From assembly GCA_019925795.1 (NCBI GenBank), contig CM034312.1, positions 74,341,528-74,405,527 on the forward strand: 64,000 bases of DNA, written 5' to 3'. The DNA is from Dendrobium chrysotoxum. Its lineage: Eukaryota > Streptophyta > Magnoliopsida > Asparagales > Orchidaceae. How positions within the stretch are numbered: position 1 is the first letter of the stretch; each line of letters opens with the position of its first letter. The translations under genes were made by a program, and so were the position numbers. Below the pieces are notes generated by a model. That model was not told the origin of the DNA. It ran no database searches and saw nothing but the letters and a program-made list of their open reading frames with translations. Below are positions 48,017-57,934 of this stretch, piece by piece.

Positions 48017-50804
48017 CTCCCCTGCAAGCTGACGGTCCCTGCTGGCCTGTGAGCTTGAGCCGTAAAGCCTGGAACCAACTGGTGGAGAGTGGCTTAGTAA
48101 AAATATTGGCTAGACGATCTTGTGTTATTACTGGTACAATATTGATAGACTTGGAGTGGATATGATCTCGTATAAAGTGTTGATCGATGTCGGTCCTTGC
48201 ATAAAAAATAAGATTATTGGCAAGTGCAATAGCTGAAGTGTTGTCACACTTGATTTTAGTAGGCCGTAAATAGGAAATGTTAAAGTCGGCAAGTAATCTG
48301 TGAAGCCAAATGAGATCGGTAGTGGTAGCAGCGAGCACTCTGTATTCAGCTTCTATAGAAGATCAAGTAACCGTGTGTTGCTTTTTAACACTCCACGAGA
48401 TAAGTGTGTTGCCAAAGAATGTATAGTGGCCAGTTATAGAGTGGCGAGTGTGCTTGTCGCTTGCCCAGTCGACGTTTGAGAAGGAACGTGGGATAAATGG
48501 ACCTTTGGAGATGGGAATGTCATAATGAGCAGTGCCTTTGATATATCTAAGTACTTTCTTTAGAATCAAAGTATGTTTAGAGGATGGATTGTGCATGTAT
48601 TGAGAAAGCATAATAACATGATAAGCTATATCCGGCCTTGTAATAGTAAAAAACTATAAAGAGCCAGTGATTTGCTAGTATAGTTTGGGATCAAATAGAA
48701 GAGGATCGGATGGGATATGCACTGGCAATTTGGTACAGGTAGAGTTAAAGAGAGGTTTACAATTCAAAAGGCCAACATTTTGTAGGATGTAGTTAGCATA
48801 TGCAGTTTTAGAGATGAAGTAGGAGTGATCAGTGGAGGTAATGCTAATGCTGAGAAAATTTGTAACTATTTCGAGGTGTTTCATTATAAAATGCTAGTTG
48901 AGTTGAAGCAAAAGGTTGGATATCATGTTGGGATCATTGCCAGTTAAAAGTATGTCATCAACATATATGAGAAAATACATTTGAACGCCATCTTTGTGAA
49001 AAGTAAGGTGTGAAGAATTTGCTTTACCATGTTGAAACCTGAAATCGTTTAGATGGCTAGAAAACATTCTGAACCACTGACGCAGTGCTCACTTGAGGCC
49101 ATAGATAGCTTTGTGTAGTAGGCACACATAGTTCGAGTTGAGTTTGTCCTCAAAGCCTTTAGGGTGAGTTATGTAGATATCTTCAGCAAGAGTGCCATGG
49201 AGGAACGCATTTGCAACATCTAGTTGATGTATTGGCTAGTCATTATTAAGAGAAATTGTAAGCAGAAATTTAATGGTGGGAAACTTAGCCATGAGACTAA
49301 AAGTTTCAAGATAATTGATCCTATATTCTTAGTGGTTGCCTTGAGCAACTAACTTGTCCTTAAAACGGACAATTAAGCCATCAGAATGAAATTTGGTTCG
49401 AAAAAGCCACTTGCAACCTAAGATAGGATATTCCCGAGATGGTGGTACCAATATCCATGTCCCTTATTGTTGAAGTGCAAGAAATTCAGTAGCCATAGCA
49501 TCTCTCCATTATGAAAATTTCATGGATTCGGTGAGTGATGTAGGTTAAGGTTGAGGAGAGGGGGTGACAACAATTTGGGAATGAAGAAAATTAAGGAGTT
49601 GGAGAGGTTTGAGGGAACCTATGGTTGATCTGGTAATCATGTGATGCATTTTTGTTGGAATTTGAGGTAGTGGAGGTATCGTGGAGGAGCTGGGAGGTTC
49701 ACTATTTAAAGGAGGTAGAGAAGCAAATTGGGTAGATGGCAGTATAGAGGTGGGCGAAGGAACAGAGGATGGGCAGGAGATTATTGGAGGAATTTTTTGT
49801 AAACTAGTGGGAGAAAATGATTGTGTAATGGGAGTTAACAGGCCTGGTGGCTAAGAGGATGAGGTAGAGGATTGTTTGGGGGAATGTAATAACTTAAATG
49901 GGAAAGAAGTTTCATCAAAGGATAAATGACGAGAGGTGTATATGCGATAGGTAATGGGATCAAGGCACCTATAACTTTTGGAGGTGGATGTGTACCCATT
50001 GAAGAAACAATGAATGGCTTTGGGGGAAAGCTTGTGACGTTGCGTGGAAGCAAAGGAAAACATGCACACCTGAAGGTTTTAATGAGGAGTAGTCAGGTAA
50101 GATATTGTAGAGAATTTGAAGTGGTGGTTGATTATTAGTAGAGCGGGAAGGTAGACAATTAATGAGATAGGAGGCCATTAGTACTGCCTCAGTCCATAGT
50201 GAATATGGGAAAGAGGCCATGTGCAAGAGTGTTCTTGTAGTTTCAATGAGATGATGATACTTGCGCTTAGCAAGGCCGTTTTGTTTAGGAGTGCAGGGAC
50301 AAGAGATTTGATGTTATATACCATGCTGCTGTAAGAATGTGGTCAATTAAACATTAACATATTCTTTGCCACCATCGGATCGTAGACATTTAATTTTATG
50401 GGAGAGTTGATTTTCAATAAGAGTTTTAAACTTTGTAAATGTTAATGTGACATTGGATTTATTGTGGAGAGGAAACAACCATATGAATTTAGAAAAGTCA
50501 TCAATAAAGATAACATAGTATCTATAGCCTTGATGTGAATTAATTGGGGAGGGACCCCATACATCAGAGTGAATTAAAGATAAAGGATGAGAAGAGCTAG
50601 ATACAAATTTCAAAAATGCTAACTTATGGCCTTTTGAGACCTTACAATCATAGCAAACAAAAGAAGAAACAGGAATTTTAAGATGACGATGGTTGTTGGA
50701 GATGAGTTGAAGCACTTGTTGGTGTGGATGTATAAGATGATTGTGCCATAAGAAAGATGCGTAGGAGACATGAAGAGTTGTAGGAGATGATGATGAGATC
50801 AGAT
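48017..50804 (-). pseudogene. Copia C2 pol: integrase, reverse transcriptase, RNase H
   Basis: On the minus strand: gag-pre-integrase FLWHNHLIHPHQQVLQL (about 50765); integrase CYDCKVSKGHKLAF, then LIHSDVWGPSPINSHQGYRY, YYVIFIDDFSKFIWLF and CLRSDGGKEYVNV (open frame 50715-50347), with the C-terminal helix LLHMASFPYSLWTEAVLMAS. Reverse transcriptase has the catalytic FLIYVDDILLTGNDPNMIS (YVDD at 48965-48954). RNase H is in 48884-47811, with TRPDIAYHVIMLSQYMHNPS, SIEAEYRVLAATTTDLIWLH and IKCDNTSAIALANNL. Many stops and frameshifts make it dead. The final frame runs on into the LTR. Confidence 0.88.
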
Positions 50805-50929
50805 TTTGTGTGTTTTTGTGTTTATTATTTCTAGTTTTCTTTTTTCTATATTTTATTTTTATTTTGGTTTATATGTTTTTGAGATCCCTGATCTTTCATC
50901 TCCATCCTCCATCTTTTTCATTGGTTCTT

Positions 50930-51440
50930 TACATCGTCCTGGACGATCCAAACAATCATCCTGGATGATCTTCTTTGTCCCAGACGATCCATACATCATC
51001 CTGGACAATCCATTCAAATCGTCCCCACTCAGATCAAACGGATGAGTTCCATCAATTATTGGTGATCATCCTGGACGATATGATTCATACTTCCTGATCC
51101 TGATCAAACGGCTGAGAATGCACCAATTATTGTTCATTATCCTGGACAATCCACCTCATCATCCCGGATGATCCACGTGTCAACAGTTGGACAATTCAAA
51201 TTTGGCTCATCATATGCACTTATTGTATATCGTCCTGGACGATCCAACTCATCATCCTAGACAATACTTTTTGGCAATAGTCGTCCAGCTTGACTCCTCG
51301 GGACGATCGCCTGTATCTAATCATCCCGAACAATCTCTGATCATCTTGGACGATCTGACCACCTTTTTGACCAATCGTTCTGGACATCATAATTGCTCAT
51401 ATCGTCCTGGACGATCCTGTGATCATACGGGACGGTCTGG
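50930..51440 (+). repeat. Palindrome cluster upstream of the C3 extra ORF
   Basis: About a dozen copies of ATCGTCCTGGACGATCC or its CG to CA/TG-decayed forms (ATCATCCTGGATGATC, ATCATCCTGGACAATCC). Intact ones start near 50933, 51228 and 51400. Each is a palindrome with 7-bp arms and one central base. Spacing is irregular (20-70 bp), so this is not a simple tandem repeat. Confidence 0.85.
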
Positions 51441-51516
51441 CCGATTTCTATTTAAACATCCATTCTCTTCAGTTTTCTTCACACCTCTTCCTTCCACACT
51501 TTCTCTTGTGTTTCTA

Positions 51517-52653
51517 ATGGCTGGTGGAAAGTGATCTAGGCAGTAAGGTGCTACCTCCTCATGGGGAAATGTCGATCCCTGCTTTCCAAATGTAGCCGAT
51601 CAAGCGGCATTCCAATGATATCTTGAAGTTGGAATCACACAATCTAAGATCATTAACCCCCGCACTCTCACTTACCTTGTCCTAGATCTATTTTTGCATA
51701 CCTCCCTCACCTTCATCCTCACCCTGGCCTTCCCATTCAGCCTTGAACTTCTCCAAGTCTTTTTCACAAATCTTTGCATCGCCGCTGACTACTCCACTCT
51801 TCACTCCTTTGTAAATCGGTGACCTGTAGAACTCACAGCCTAGGATTTTCACCAAATCCTTCAACTCTCCGTCACTGGCGACAAACTCCACACCCTTGTT
51901 TTTGATCCTGATTATGATTGGAGTGTCGCCAATCGCTTCCTTAGAAATACCAACGCCCCCTACCACGATAACATTTGTACTTCCCTCCTTAAGGATGCCC
52001 GTACCATTCAATATGTCCTTCGTTCTTCCATTATCCGAAAGGCTGGGGATCACATTCACATCACCCCCTTACTTTCTCTGACCACCTATTACATCATGGC
52101 CCACCGGGAATTCAATGCAACAGATCTCCTTTTTAGATATATCGAGCATCTCTCTACCATTAGGGATCCGGGCCATAAACGACGTCCAAATCTAGCTTTA
52201 GGACACATCATTGCATATGCTTTGGAGATAAAATACGATCTGTAATACCCAGTCCCTCCCAATATCCCTCATTCCTTCTTCACAAATAATTCCTTCCATG
52301 TACTCCACAGTACCAAACTACATCCGGAGCCTGCCCCGAATGTTGAGGAGGAAGAGGAAAAAACTGTTCTTGTTCCTGATGCACTTGATGCACCTACTCC
52401 CCTTCATATTGCATCCCCTCTTGATCATCTGTTGCATCAGTTCGACCAGTGGGAGGCCCGATTTGATTCTTATGTTTCTACCTAGGAGCAGCAGCACACT
52501 GAGGATCTGCAGCGCTTCAATGACTACGTTGCTCAGCAGCAACAGCAGCACGACCAAGATATTACCTGGTTTAGAGCACACTTCGCCGCCATTCACAGTT
52601 ACTTTATGCCACCACCACCTCCTCCTTCTGATCAGGATCCGCCTCCATTTTAG
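51517..52653 (+). pseudogene. Extra ORF of copia C3, homologue of the C1 ORF
   Basis: ATG at 51517 (MAGGK) is followed by stops. The homologous text then runs with some frame changes: ITQSKIINPRTLTYL, YDWSVANRFLRNTN, RTIQYVLRSSIIRKAGDHIH, LLSLTTYYIMAHREFNATDL and NLALGHIIAYALEIKYDL. It continues with an acidic stretch (VEEEEEKTVLVPDALDAPTP), a Gln-rich coiled-coil-like part (QQHTEDLQRF, VAQQQQQHDQD) and a Pro-rich end (PPPPPPSDQDPPPF) with TAG. The shared RTIQYVLR-S-SII and ALGHII motifs with C1 mark the conserved core. No signal peptide is obvious. Function unknown; position only suggests the 'env-like' slot of SIRE elements. Confidence 0.75.
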
Positions 52654-52914
52654 TTTTGTGTTTTGTGTTATTTTCTATCTGTACTGTTATTTCTGTTCCT
52701 CTTCCTTTTTTTGTGATGTCAGAAGGGAGAGTTAGTTGTAGTAGTTTTTGTTTTATGTATTGATTTTGTTTTATATTATTTATTTCAGTTGTAGTTATTT
52801 TCCTATACTATTCTAGTTGTTTAGTGAAATTTGAAAAGATATTTGTTTTTCATATGTGCGTTGGTTAACTCCTGGTTATTTTATTTTAAACTACTACACT
52901 AATATTTGTCATCA

Positions 52915-52930
52915 TAAAAAAGAGAGAGAT
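52915..52930 (+). promoter_or_regulatory. Polypurine tract of copia C3
   Basis: AAAAAAGAGAGAGAT directly precedes the LTR start TATTATAAAT, as AAAAGGGGGAGAT does in C1. Confidence 0.7.
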
Positions 52931-53189
52931 TATTATAAATCTGGTTTCAAAAAGTATAGTTTTGATGATGACAAACATGTTAGCATTATGTTTTGCTTGG
53001 CTAACCCATCTCAGGTATAAAAGATCAAAAGCAACTCAAGCCAACTCAAGATCGGGTCCAAGTGTGTCTAAATGTAATGTTTTCCTTTTCTTAAGTCAAA
53101 AGTAATATAACTGATCCCCTAGCTAAGTAACCTTGCACACACACTCAGGGGGAGAGCTTGAGTGAATTAGAGTTTCTGTTCATGTTTTG

Positions 53190-53880
53190 TTCAGATCGTC
53201 CTGGATGATATTCACATCGTCCTGGACAATCAAGTGAAAATAAAAACCCTAATTAGGGCGACCAAATTAAGTCTGTCTGATTAAGCTGATCGTCCTGGAT
53301 GATCTATTGATCGTACGGGATGATAGGCTCAAATCAAAAATTCTCAGCCGTCATATCAAGTTAGGCAAGTTTTATTTTTAGAGATTTGATCTGATCGTCC
53401 CAAACGATACGTGTATCATCCTAGATGATCCAGTATAATCATGCCTAAATTAGTCTGGTAATTAAAAAAAGTAATTAATATTTAATTGATATGATCATAT
53501 CATCCGGGACGATCGCAAGATCATCCGGGATGATCATGATCGTCCAGTGTGTTTCACCTGTACGTCTAGAGCGGTGATCAGGATGATTTTGGCACTTTTT
53601 GAACTAATCATACAGTACGATATTAGTATCATCCTGGATGATCAAATAATTTTTAGGTTGTCCAGCACAAGTTCCTCTGGACAACCAGAGCGATCTTCTG
53701 GACGAAATTCCTGAATTTACACTAATCGTCTCGGATGATCGCAGAATCGTACGGGACGATCTAAACAACTTTTTCTACTAATCATCCAGAAGTGCCAGAT
53801 CATCCCGGCTAAAACAGGTGATTTTGAACTGATCGTACAGGATGATCTATCGATCGTCCTGGATGATAATGGCCGACCAG
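53190..53880 (+). repeat. Palindrome cluster in the C3 LTR (U3 side of the TATA box)
   Basis: About fifteen copies of ATCGTCCTGGATGAT, ATCGTACGGGACGATC, ATCATCCGGGACGATCG and related words, often in pairs 20-25 bp apart. The cluster stops about 30 bp before the TATA box, which places it in the promoter-proximal part of the LTR. Confidence 0.8.
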
Positions 53881-53910
53881 TTGAGATTTAGGGTAAATTT
53901 TGAGCCCACC

Positions 53911-53918
53911 TATAAAAG
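53911..53918 (+). promoter_or_regulatory. TATA box of the C3 LTR
   Basis: TATAAAAG is followed about 20-50 bp later by a T-rich then GAGAGA-rich leader, as expected for an LTR promoter. Confidence 0.55.
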
Positions 53919-54135
53919 ATCTTTTTCTTCCAATAAGAAATTTTTTTTCCACTTTCCTTTACAAAGAAACCCTAGAGAGAGAGAGAGTTTGGGAGAGAGA
54001 GAGAGGATCTTGTGAGTAGGAGTTTGTGAGGGATTCACAAAGGTTACTCTAAGCAAGGATCAGAGTCATCTTCTCCATTCATCATCTCTCGTACTGTCGG
54101 TATTCTCTATGGGAGGATCGTTCACAAGAACATCC

Positions 54136-54275
54136 AGGTTCTCTGCCCGCTTCAGGAGGAAGCGAAAGGAGTTCAGGTTCTCTGCCTGCTTCAGGAGGAA
54201 GCGAAAGGAGTCCGGGTTCTCTACCTGCTTCAGGAGGAAGCGAAAGGAGATCAGGTTCTCTGCCTCACCGGGTTG
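54136..54275 (+). repeat. 39-bp minisatellite in the C3 LTR
   Basis: Units begin at 54136, 54175, 54214 and 54253 (exact 39-bp period), built on GGTTCTCTGCCTGCTTCAGG and AGGAAGCGAAAGGAGTTCA. It is homologous in position, period and text to the C1 arrays (minus-strand GGTTCTCTACCGTCACTTGG). Confidence 0.85.
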
Positions 54276-54637
54276 GTGAAAAGGAGTTTGGTACAAGCTT
54301 CTCTGCCTTGCTGTGGGAGCAAAAGGAGAGTCACTTCTGTGTTAGTGCGATACCCGAAGGAGAGGCTCTGGGGAGTGGACGTACGTCAAGTTGACCGAAC
54401 CACTATAAAATCTGGTGTGTTCTTTCTGATTATTTTTTGAACTTTAGTTTTCTGTTATTATATGCTTGGGTGAAATCTGTGGTTGATCTTTTCATTTATG
54501 TGTTTACTTGTTTCTGCTGCAAATCATCGAAAAGATTTTTCCTGTTGCTCTCGAATTTTTAAATAACCAATTCACCCCCCCTCTTGATTAGCCTCGGGAC
54601 TAGTTCATCAGGGCTTAACATCCCTATCGAACTTTCA

Positions 54638-54934
54638 CTGATCAATTAGAATCCATTTAGTATATTGGGGATTAAGAACTACTGTGCCATTAGATTATTA
54701 TAGAGTGCGTTGGGGAGGATTCATAGTGGGAAGAAGGAAGCTGGAGAACCCATTGGCATATAGGATCTTTATGAGTTGAGACTTCCACATGGAATAATTT
54801 TCACTAGATAGTCGAGTAGGAACAAGGAACCGAATATTTACAGTAACAAACTTCAGAGAAGCTGGTATAACACAGCTTTCCTGAATCAGTGATGAAGATC
54901 CATTTCTAATATGGGAGGAGGAAGATTGAGCCAT
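54638..54934 (-). pseudogene. Copia C2 gag, N-terminal part
   Basis: ATG at 54934 (minus) gives MAQSSSSHIRNGSSS, then LVPTRLSSENYSMWKSQLIK and ILYANGFSSFLLP, the N-terminal copia gag signature (LSS-x-NY-x-x-W-x-x-Q-x-x-x-x-L-x-x-xG). After two stops comes NPQYTKWILID, and the match is cut at the C3 insertion point (54638). It starts 55 bp after the primer site. Confidence 0.8.
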
Positions 54935-54988
54935 AAAAAAAATTCCTGTAGAATCGGAAGTACCCAGGTAGACTATGGATTCAGTCCT

Positions 54989-55000
54989 TCTATGATACCA
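54989..55000 (-). promoter_or_regulatory. Primer-binding site of copia C2
   Basis: The minus strand after the LTR reads TGGTATCATAGA, one change from TGGTATCAGAG, the initiator-Met tRNA site. Confidence 0.8.
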
Positions 55001-55223
55001 TGATGAAACCAGTGGATAACTAGGAAACAGAAGAAGATGGTAAAAGCATTTCATAATTCCACATACCTCTCTCATTACTGTGCGTAGGTAATTATACTTA
55101 CGGTAGAGTATTCTAGAAGATACATGTGTAAGTGTGTGATACATGACATTTGTATGGATGAATAAGTTGAGCGGTTAGTAGAGGAGGAGAAGAGTTTGTG
55201 CTTGTCTCAGAGTTTCATTAATA
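55001..55223 (-). repeat. Copia C2 5' LTR (right copy)
   Basis: From TGATGAAACCAGTGGATAAC to TTTCATTAATA. It aligns with 47792-48016 with about 29 differences in 225 positions by eye. Confidence 0.85.
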
Positions 55224-55640
55224 AAGCTCCAAACTTTTGTATTGCAGTGTTATACCTGAAAACTTTATATTATTTATCCTGTTATATGCTTTGTGGATTT
55301 TGTGAGTTGGTGAAATGTTAAATCAGGAATGTTTATTTTACCATATCTGAAAATGTACTATCGTTTTGTTTTTCGAGTACGTCATTTGGCACAGCTGGAG
55401 TGAAATGGTTTTGATTTTATCAATTGGCAATTTCTTTGATGCATTGTAAATTTCAACCTTGGTCACAATTTTGGTATTTAAACAGCTTTTAATGCATGCA
55501 ACTTCCATCTCCATGTTTCCAGCTGAATAAATCCCTTATTCTCTGAAGAAAGAGTCCATGGGTAAACATATATAGGAGTCCATTTAGGTGTTTATTCTTA
55601 TTTAGCTACTGAGGTCTGCTATATTGTTAGCGCCTCCCTA
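55224..55640 (+). other. Probable 3' untranslated region of the BAP31-like pseudogene
   Basis: Once the copia C2 is removed, this T-rich, non-coding DNA follows the BAP31-like stop codon at 47787 directly. It is the likely natural 3' untranslated DNA. No polyadenylation site can be proven. Confidence 0.45.
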
Positions 55641-55917
55641 TAGAGGAATGAATATTTGACTCCTCAAGAAGCCCCCAAGCGTTAAACTGCTAAATTTAAG
55701 ACTGCTGAAGCAGCCCCTAGGCGTTAAACCACCAAATTGATGGTTTGTTTGGGAGGGCGATAATATTTTATAAAATTTTTGAAATGATGAAAATTCTAGT
55801 AGAGCACATGATTATGATTATTGTTTAGAAAATAAAATTATGAGAAAATTATTTAAAATGAACTTGCAACTACAAGAGAAAGTTAAAAAGTTTGAGAATT
55901 ACAAAGAGAAAGGCTCG

Positions 55918-55919
<2 letters not shown>
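55641..55919. other. Intergenic DNA with a small direct repeat
   Basis: AAGC(A/C)CCC.AGCGTTAAACTGCTAAATT-like text occurs at about 55670-55700 and again at 55705-55738. The remainder is AT-rich with no gene. Confidence 0.45.

Positions 55920-56010
<91 letters not shown>
55920..56010. repeat. (TA)n microsatellite
   Basis: About 90 bp of TA dinucleotides, interrupted once near 55928. Confidence 0.95.
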
Positions 56011-56013
<3 letters not shown>

Positions 56014-56409
56014 AATTATTTAAAATTAAATATTAATGTATAACTATATCTAAATAAATACTAAGCTTCATAAATGTCATAAACTTTAATAATTATTATG
56101 TTCTGGAATAATCGCTGTAGTAGAGATATATAAGGTTTAACGTCTTAGCTTTGTATGAAGATTCAACACACAAATAGATAAAAATGAGATGGTGTAGTAT
56201 TCATAAAAGACACCAAGATTTTTATGTGGAAAACCCCTAAAAAGGGGAAAACTATGGGGCCTGGCCCAGTTTGAATGAATCCAATAGTGTTTGCAATTGA
56301 TTACAAATGAGGCCCTTCCTAAGAAGGAAGGTCTTGGCTCGATATAGCAAATATACATCATATAGAGTGCATTATATGGTGGGAGTTGGAAGAATCAGTG
56401 TTGATATGT

Positions 56410-57180
56410 TTGTTTGGGCGGCATGACCATAGTCGACGAGTGATGTAAGTCGGAAGGACCATAATTAGATGACGGTGGTCAGAAGGATCGTAGTCTGGTG
56501 ACGAAGATCGAAAAGATCGTAGTCAGACGATGGTGGTTGGAAGGACCGTAGTCGGCAGAAGGATCATAATCAGTGGGTGACGGTGGTCAGAAGGACTGTA
56601 GTTGGCAATAGATGGAGGTCAGAAGGACCGTAGTTGATGATGGTCATTGGAAGGACTGTAGTCGGAGGGCGACAGAGGTCGGGAGAACCATAGTTAGGCG
56701 AAGGTGGTCTGAATGATTGTAGTCAGTGGGCGATGATGGTCAGAAGGACCATAGTCGACTGGCGATGAAGGTTAGAAGTACCATAGTTAGCGGCCGATGG
56801 AGGTCAAGAGGACTATAGTCAGTGGTAGATGGAGTTCAGAAGGACCGTAGTTAGTGATGGTGGCTAGGACCATAGTCGATGGGTGATACTGTTCGGATGG
56901 ACTGTAGTTGGTAGGAGATGGAGGTAGTTGGGCAACAACGATTGGAAGGATAGTAGTCGGTAGGCAATGGTGGTCAAAAGGACTGTAGTCGGCGATTGAT
57001 GGAGCTCAGAAAGAACGCATGCGAGCGACGGAGGTTAGAAGTACCGTAGTTGATAGGCAACGGAGGTCAGAAGGACCGTAGTCGATGGGAGATAGAGGTT
57101 AGAAGGACTGTAGTCAGAGGGTGACGGAGGTTAGAAGAACCATAGTCGACGGGCGATGGAGGTCAATAGGACCTTAGTTG
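56410..57180. repeat. Minisatellite in R1 copy 3, GGTCAGAAGGACCGTAGTC type
   Basis: About twenty degenerate units of roughly 33-48 bp combine GATGGAGGTCAGAAGGACCG and TAGTCGGCGGGCG-like words. It has no counterpart of this length in the other two copies. Confidence 0.85.
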
Positions 57181-57390
57181 AAGTACGAAGGTGATCGGGA
57201 AGAACTTCGGCGGTGGTTGACAAACAAGCAGAAGTCCGGTGGTGGTTGGGAAGAACTTTGGCAGTGGTCGATGAATGGGTGGAAGTCCAGCGGTGATCGA
57301 CGAACAGACAGAAGTCCGCCGGTGGTCGACGAATGGGCAAAAGTCCAACGGTGGCCAAGAACAACTCCGGCAGTGGTCGGCAACAAGGAA
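57181..57390. repeat. Second minisatellite in R1 copy 3, GTGGTCGACGAATGGGCAGAAGTCC type
   Basis: About six units of about 30-33 bp adjoin the first array and resemble the short array of copy 2 (11220-11410). The array gives spurious His/Pro/Ser-rich frames on the minus strand. Confidence 0.8.
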
Positions 57391-57465
57391 GCTCCCAAAT
57401 TCTTCCCTTCTCTTCCTACTTTCTTCTCCTTCTCCTCCCCCCCCCCCTCATGAGAAGAGTGGGGG

Positions 57466-57475
57466 CTATTTATAG
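57466..57475 (-). promoter_or_regulatory. TATA box of the R1 LTR
   Basis: The minus strand reads CTATAAATAG. The equivalent site is kept in copy 1 (3719-3728) and nearly kept in copy 2 (11495-11504), which sets the transcription direction of the family. Confidence 0.55.
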
Positions 57476-57934
57476 TTTTTTTTACAGTGGCATTACTTGT
57501 AAATATGTGGTAGATCAAGGTCAAAATATGAGTGGTTTGAATGGACGGCCGATATTAATCCCCTTGATCGTGGATCATTTAATGGTTAGTCGAATGCTTT
57601 TATGATATCAAAATTCAGGGATCTTAAGCTTATTAGATTTGTCTCGTCTAGCCGCTCGATTTGACTATAAGCATGTCATCTTTAGAGTTCGTTTGGTATT
57701 CTAAATTGAGCTTTGAACAGTTCAAATATGCTTTGGTCCCTTGATTTGGGCTCACTTGGGCTCGGATCTGGCTTGTTCTGATGTTGATGGGTTTGTCTTT
57801 TTAAGACATTCAATTTGACTATAAGTTTGCTAAAATCAAAGTTCAGATGGTCCATATTTTTAATTTTCAAAGCCTCAACCTCATATTTGCATTAAGATTT
57901 GTGCCCGATAAGATTAATTTTTGGTGTTGTATCA

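Larger units (their letters stand above)
50805..54637 (+). mobile_element. 5'-truncated SIRE-like copia element C3 (extra ORF + 3' LTR)
   Basis: Plus-strand order: palindrome-rich spacer, extra ORF (51517-52653), AT-rich 3' untranslated DNA, purine tract, and a 1.7-kb LTR ending ..CCTATCGAACTTTCA at 54637. The LTR ends match those of C1 (TATTAT.. start, ..ACTTTCA end), as do the 39-bp minisatellite and the extra ORF, so C3 is a diverged relative. Gag, pol and the 5' LTR are missing, together with about 1 kb of the host element C2. One deletion after insertion explains both losses. Confidence 0.8.
52931..54637 (+). repeat. Copia C3 3' LTR (1.7 kb)
   Basis: It starts TATTATAAATCTGG and ends GAACTTTCA. 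Inside, in order, are a palindrome cluster (53190-53880), a TATAAAAG box (53911-53918), GA-rich leader DNA, a 39-bp minisatellite (54136-54275), a block GACCGAACCACTATAAAAT (54396-54414) shared with C1, and a GAATTTTTAAATAACCAATT region before the end. No partner 5' LTR remains. Confidence 0.8.
47792..55223 (-). mobile_element. Short-LTR Ty1/copia element C2, broken by element C3
   Basis: LTRs of about 225 bp lie at 47792-48016 and 55001-55223. On the minus strand a tRNA-Met-type primer site and gag follow the right LTR, and pol and a polypurine tract precede the left LTR. Flanking 5-mers AAACT (47787-47791) and AAGCT (55224-55228) are a probable target duplication with one change. LTR identity is about 87 percent by eye. 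The central part (gag C-terminus, zinc knuckle, protease) is missing and element C3 lies there instead. The alternative LTR edge (TGGAAC.. start) would move the outer ends by about 6 bp. Confidence 0.85.
56099..57934 (-). mobile_element. LTR-like repeat, family R1 copy 3 (longest)
   Basis: Read on the minus strand it starts TGATACAACACC, carries a CTATAAATAG TATA box (plus 57466-57475), then the minisatellite, then a GGGGTTTTCCACATAAA block, and ends CCAGAACA. The GGTTTTCCACGTAAA-type block after the leader is common in the 3' half of plant LTRs, and TG..CA ends fit an LTR. There is no coding region and no convincing target duplication, so I read it as a solo LTR with approximate ends. It is collinear with copies 1 and 2. 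Confidence 0.6.

Noticed and set aside
50930..51440. CRISPR-like look of short palindromic repeats with unique spacers
   Set aside because: Spacing is irregular, repeats are degenerate, no cas genes are present, and the setting is a plant retrotransposon.
50806..51534. Frames with repeated HRPGRS and ILDDP-like words
   Set aside because: The words are translations of the DNA palindrome ATCGTCCTGGACGAT in changing frames, so the repeat unit is the DNA, not a peptide.
52298..52735. 145-codon frame with hydrophobic end, considered as a membrane anchor of the C3 ORF
   Set aside because: It is in a different phase from the homologous C3 ORF text (acidic, Gln-rich and Pro-rich), which agrees with C1; the hydrophobic frame is a shadow.
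57131..57605. Several overlapping frames rich in His, Pro, Ser or Trp, Arg
   Set aside because: All come from the minisatellite of R1 copy 3; no family match, and different frames are equally open.
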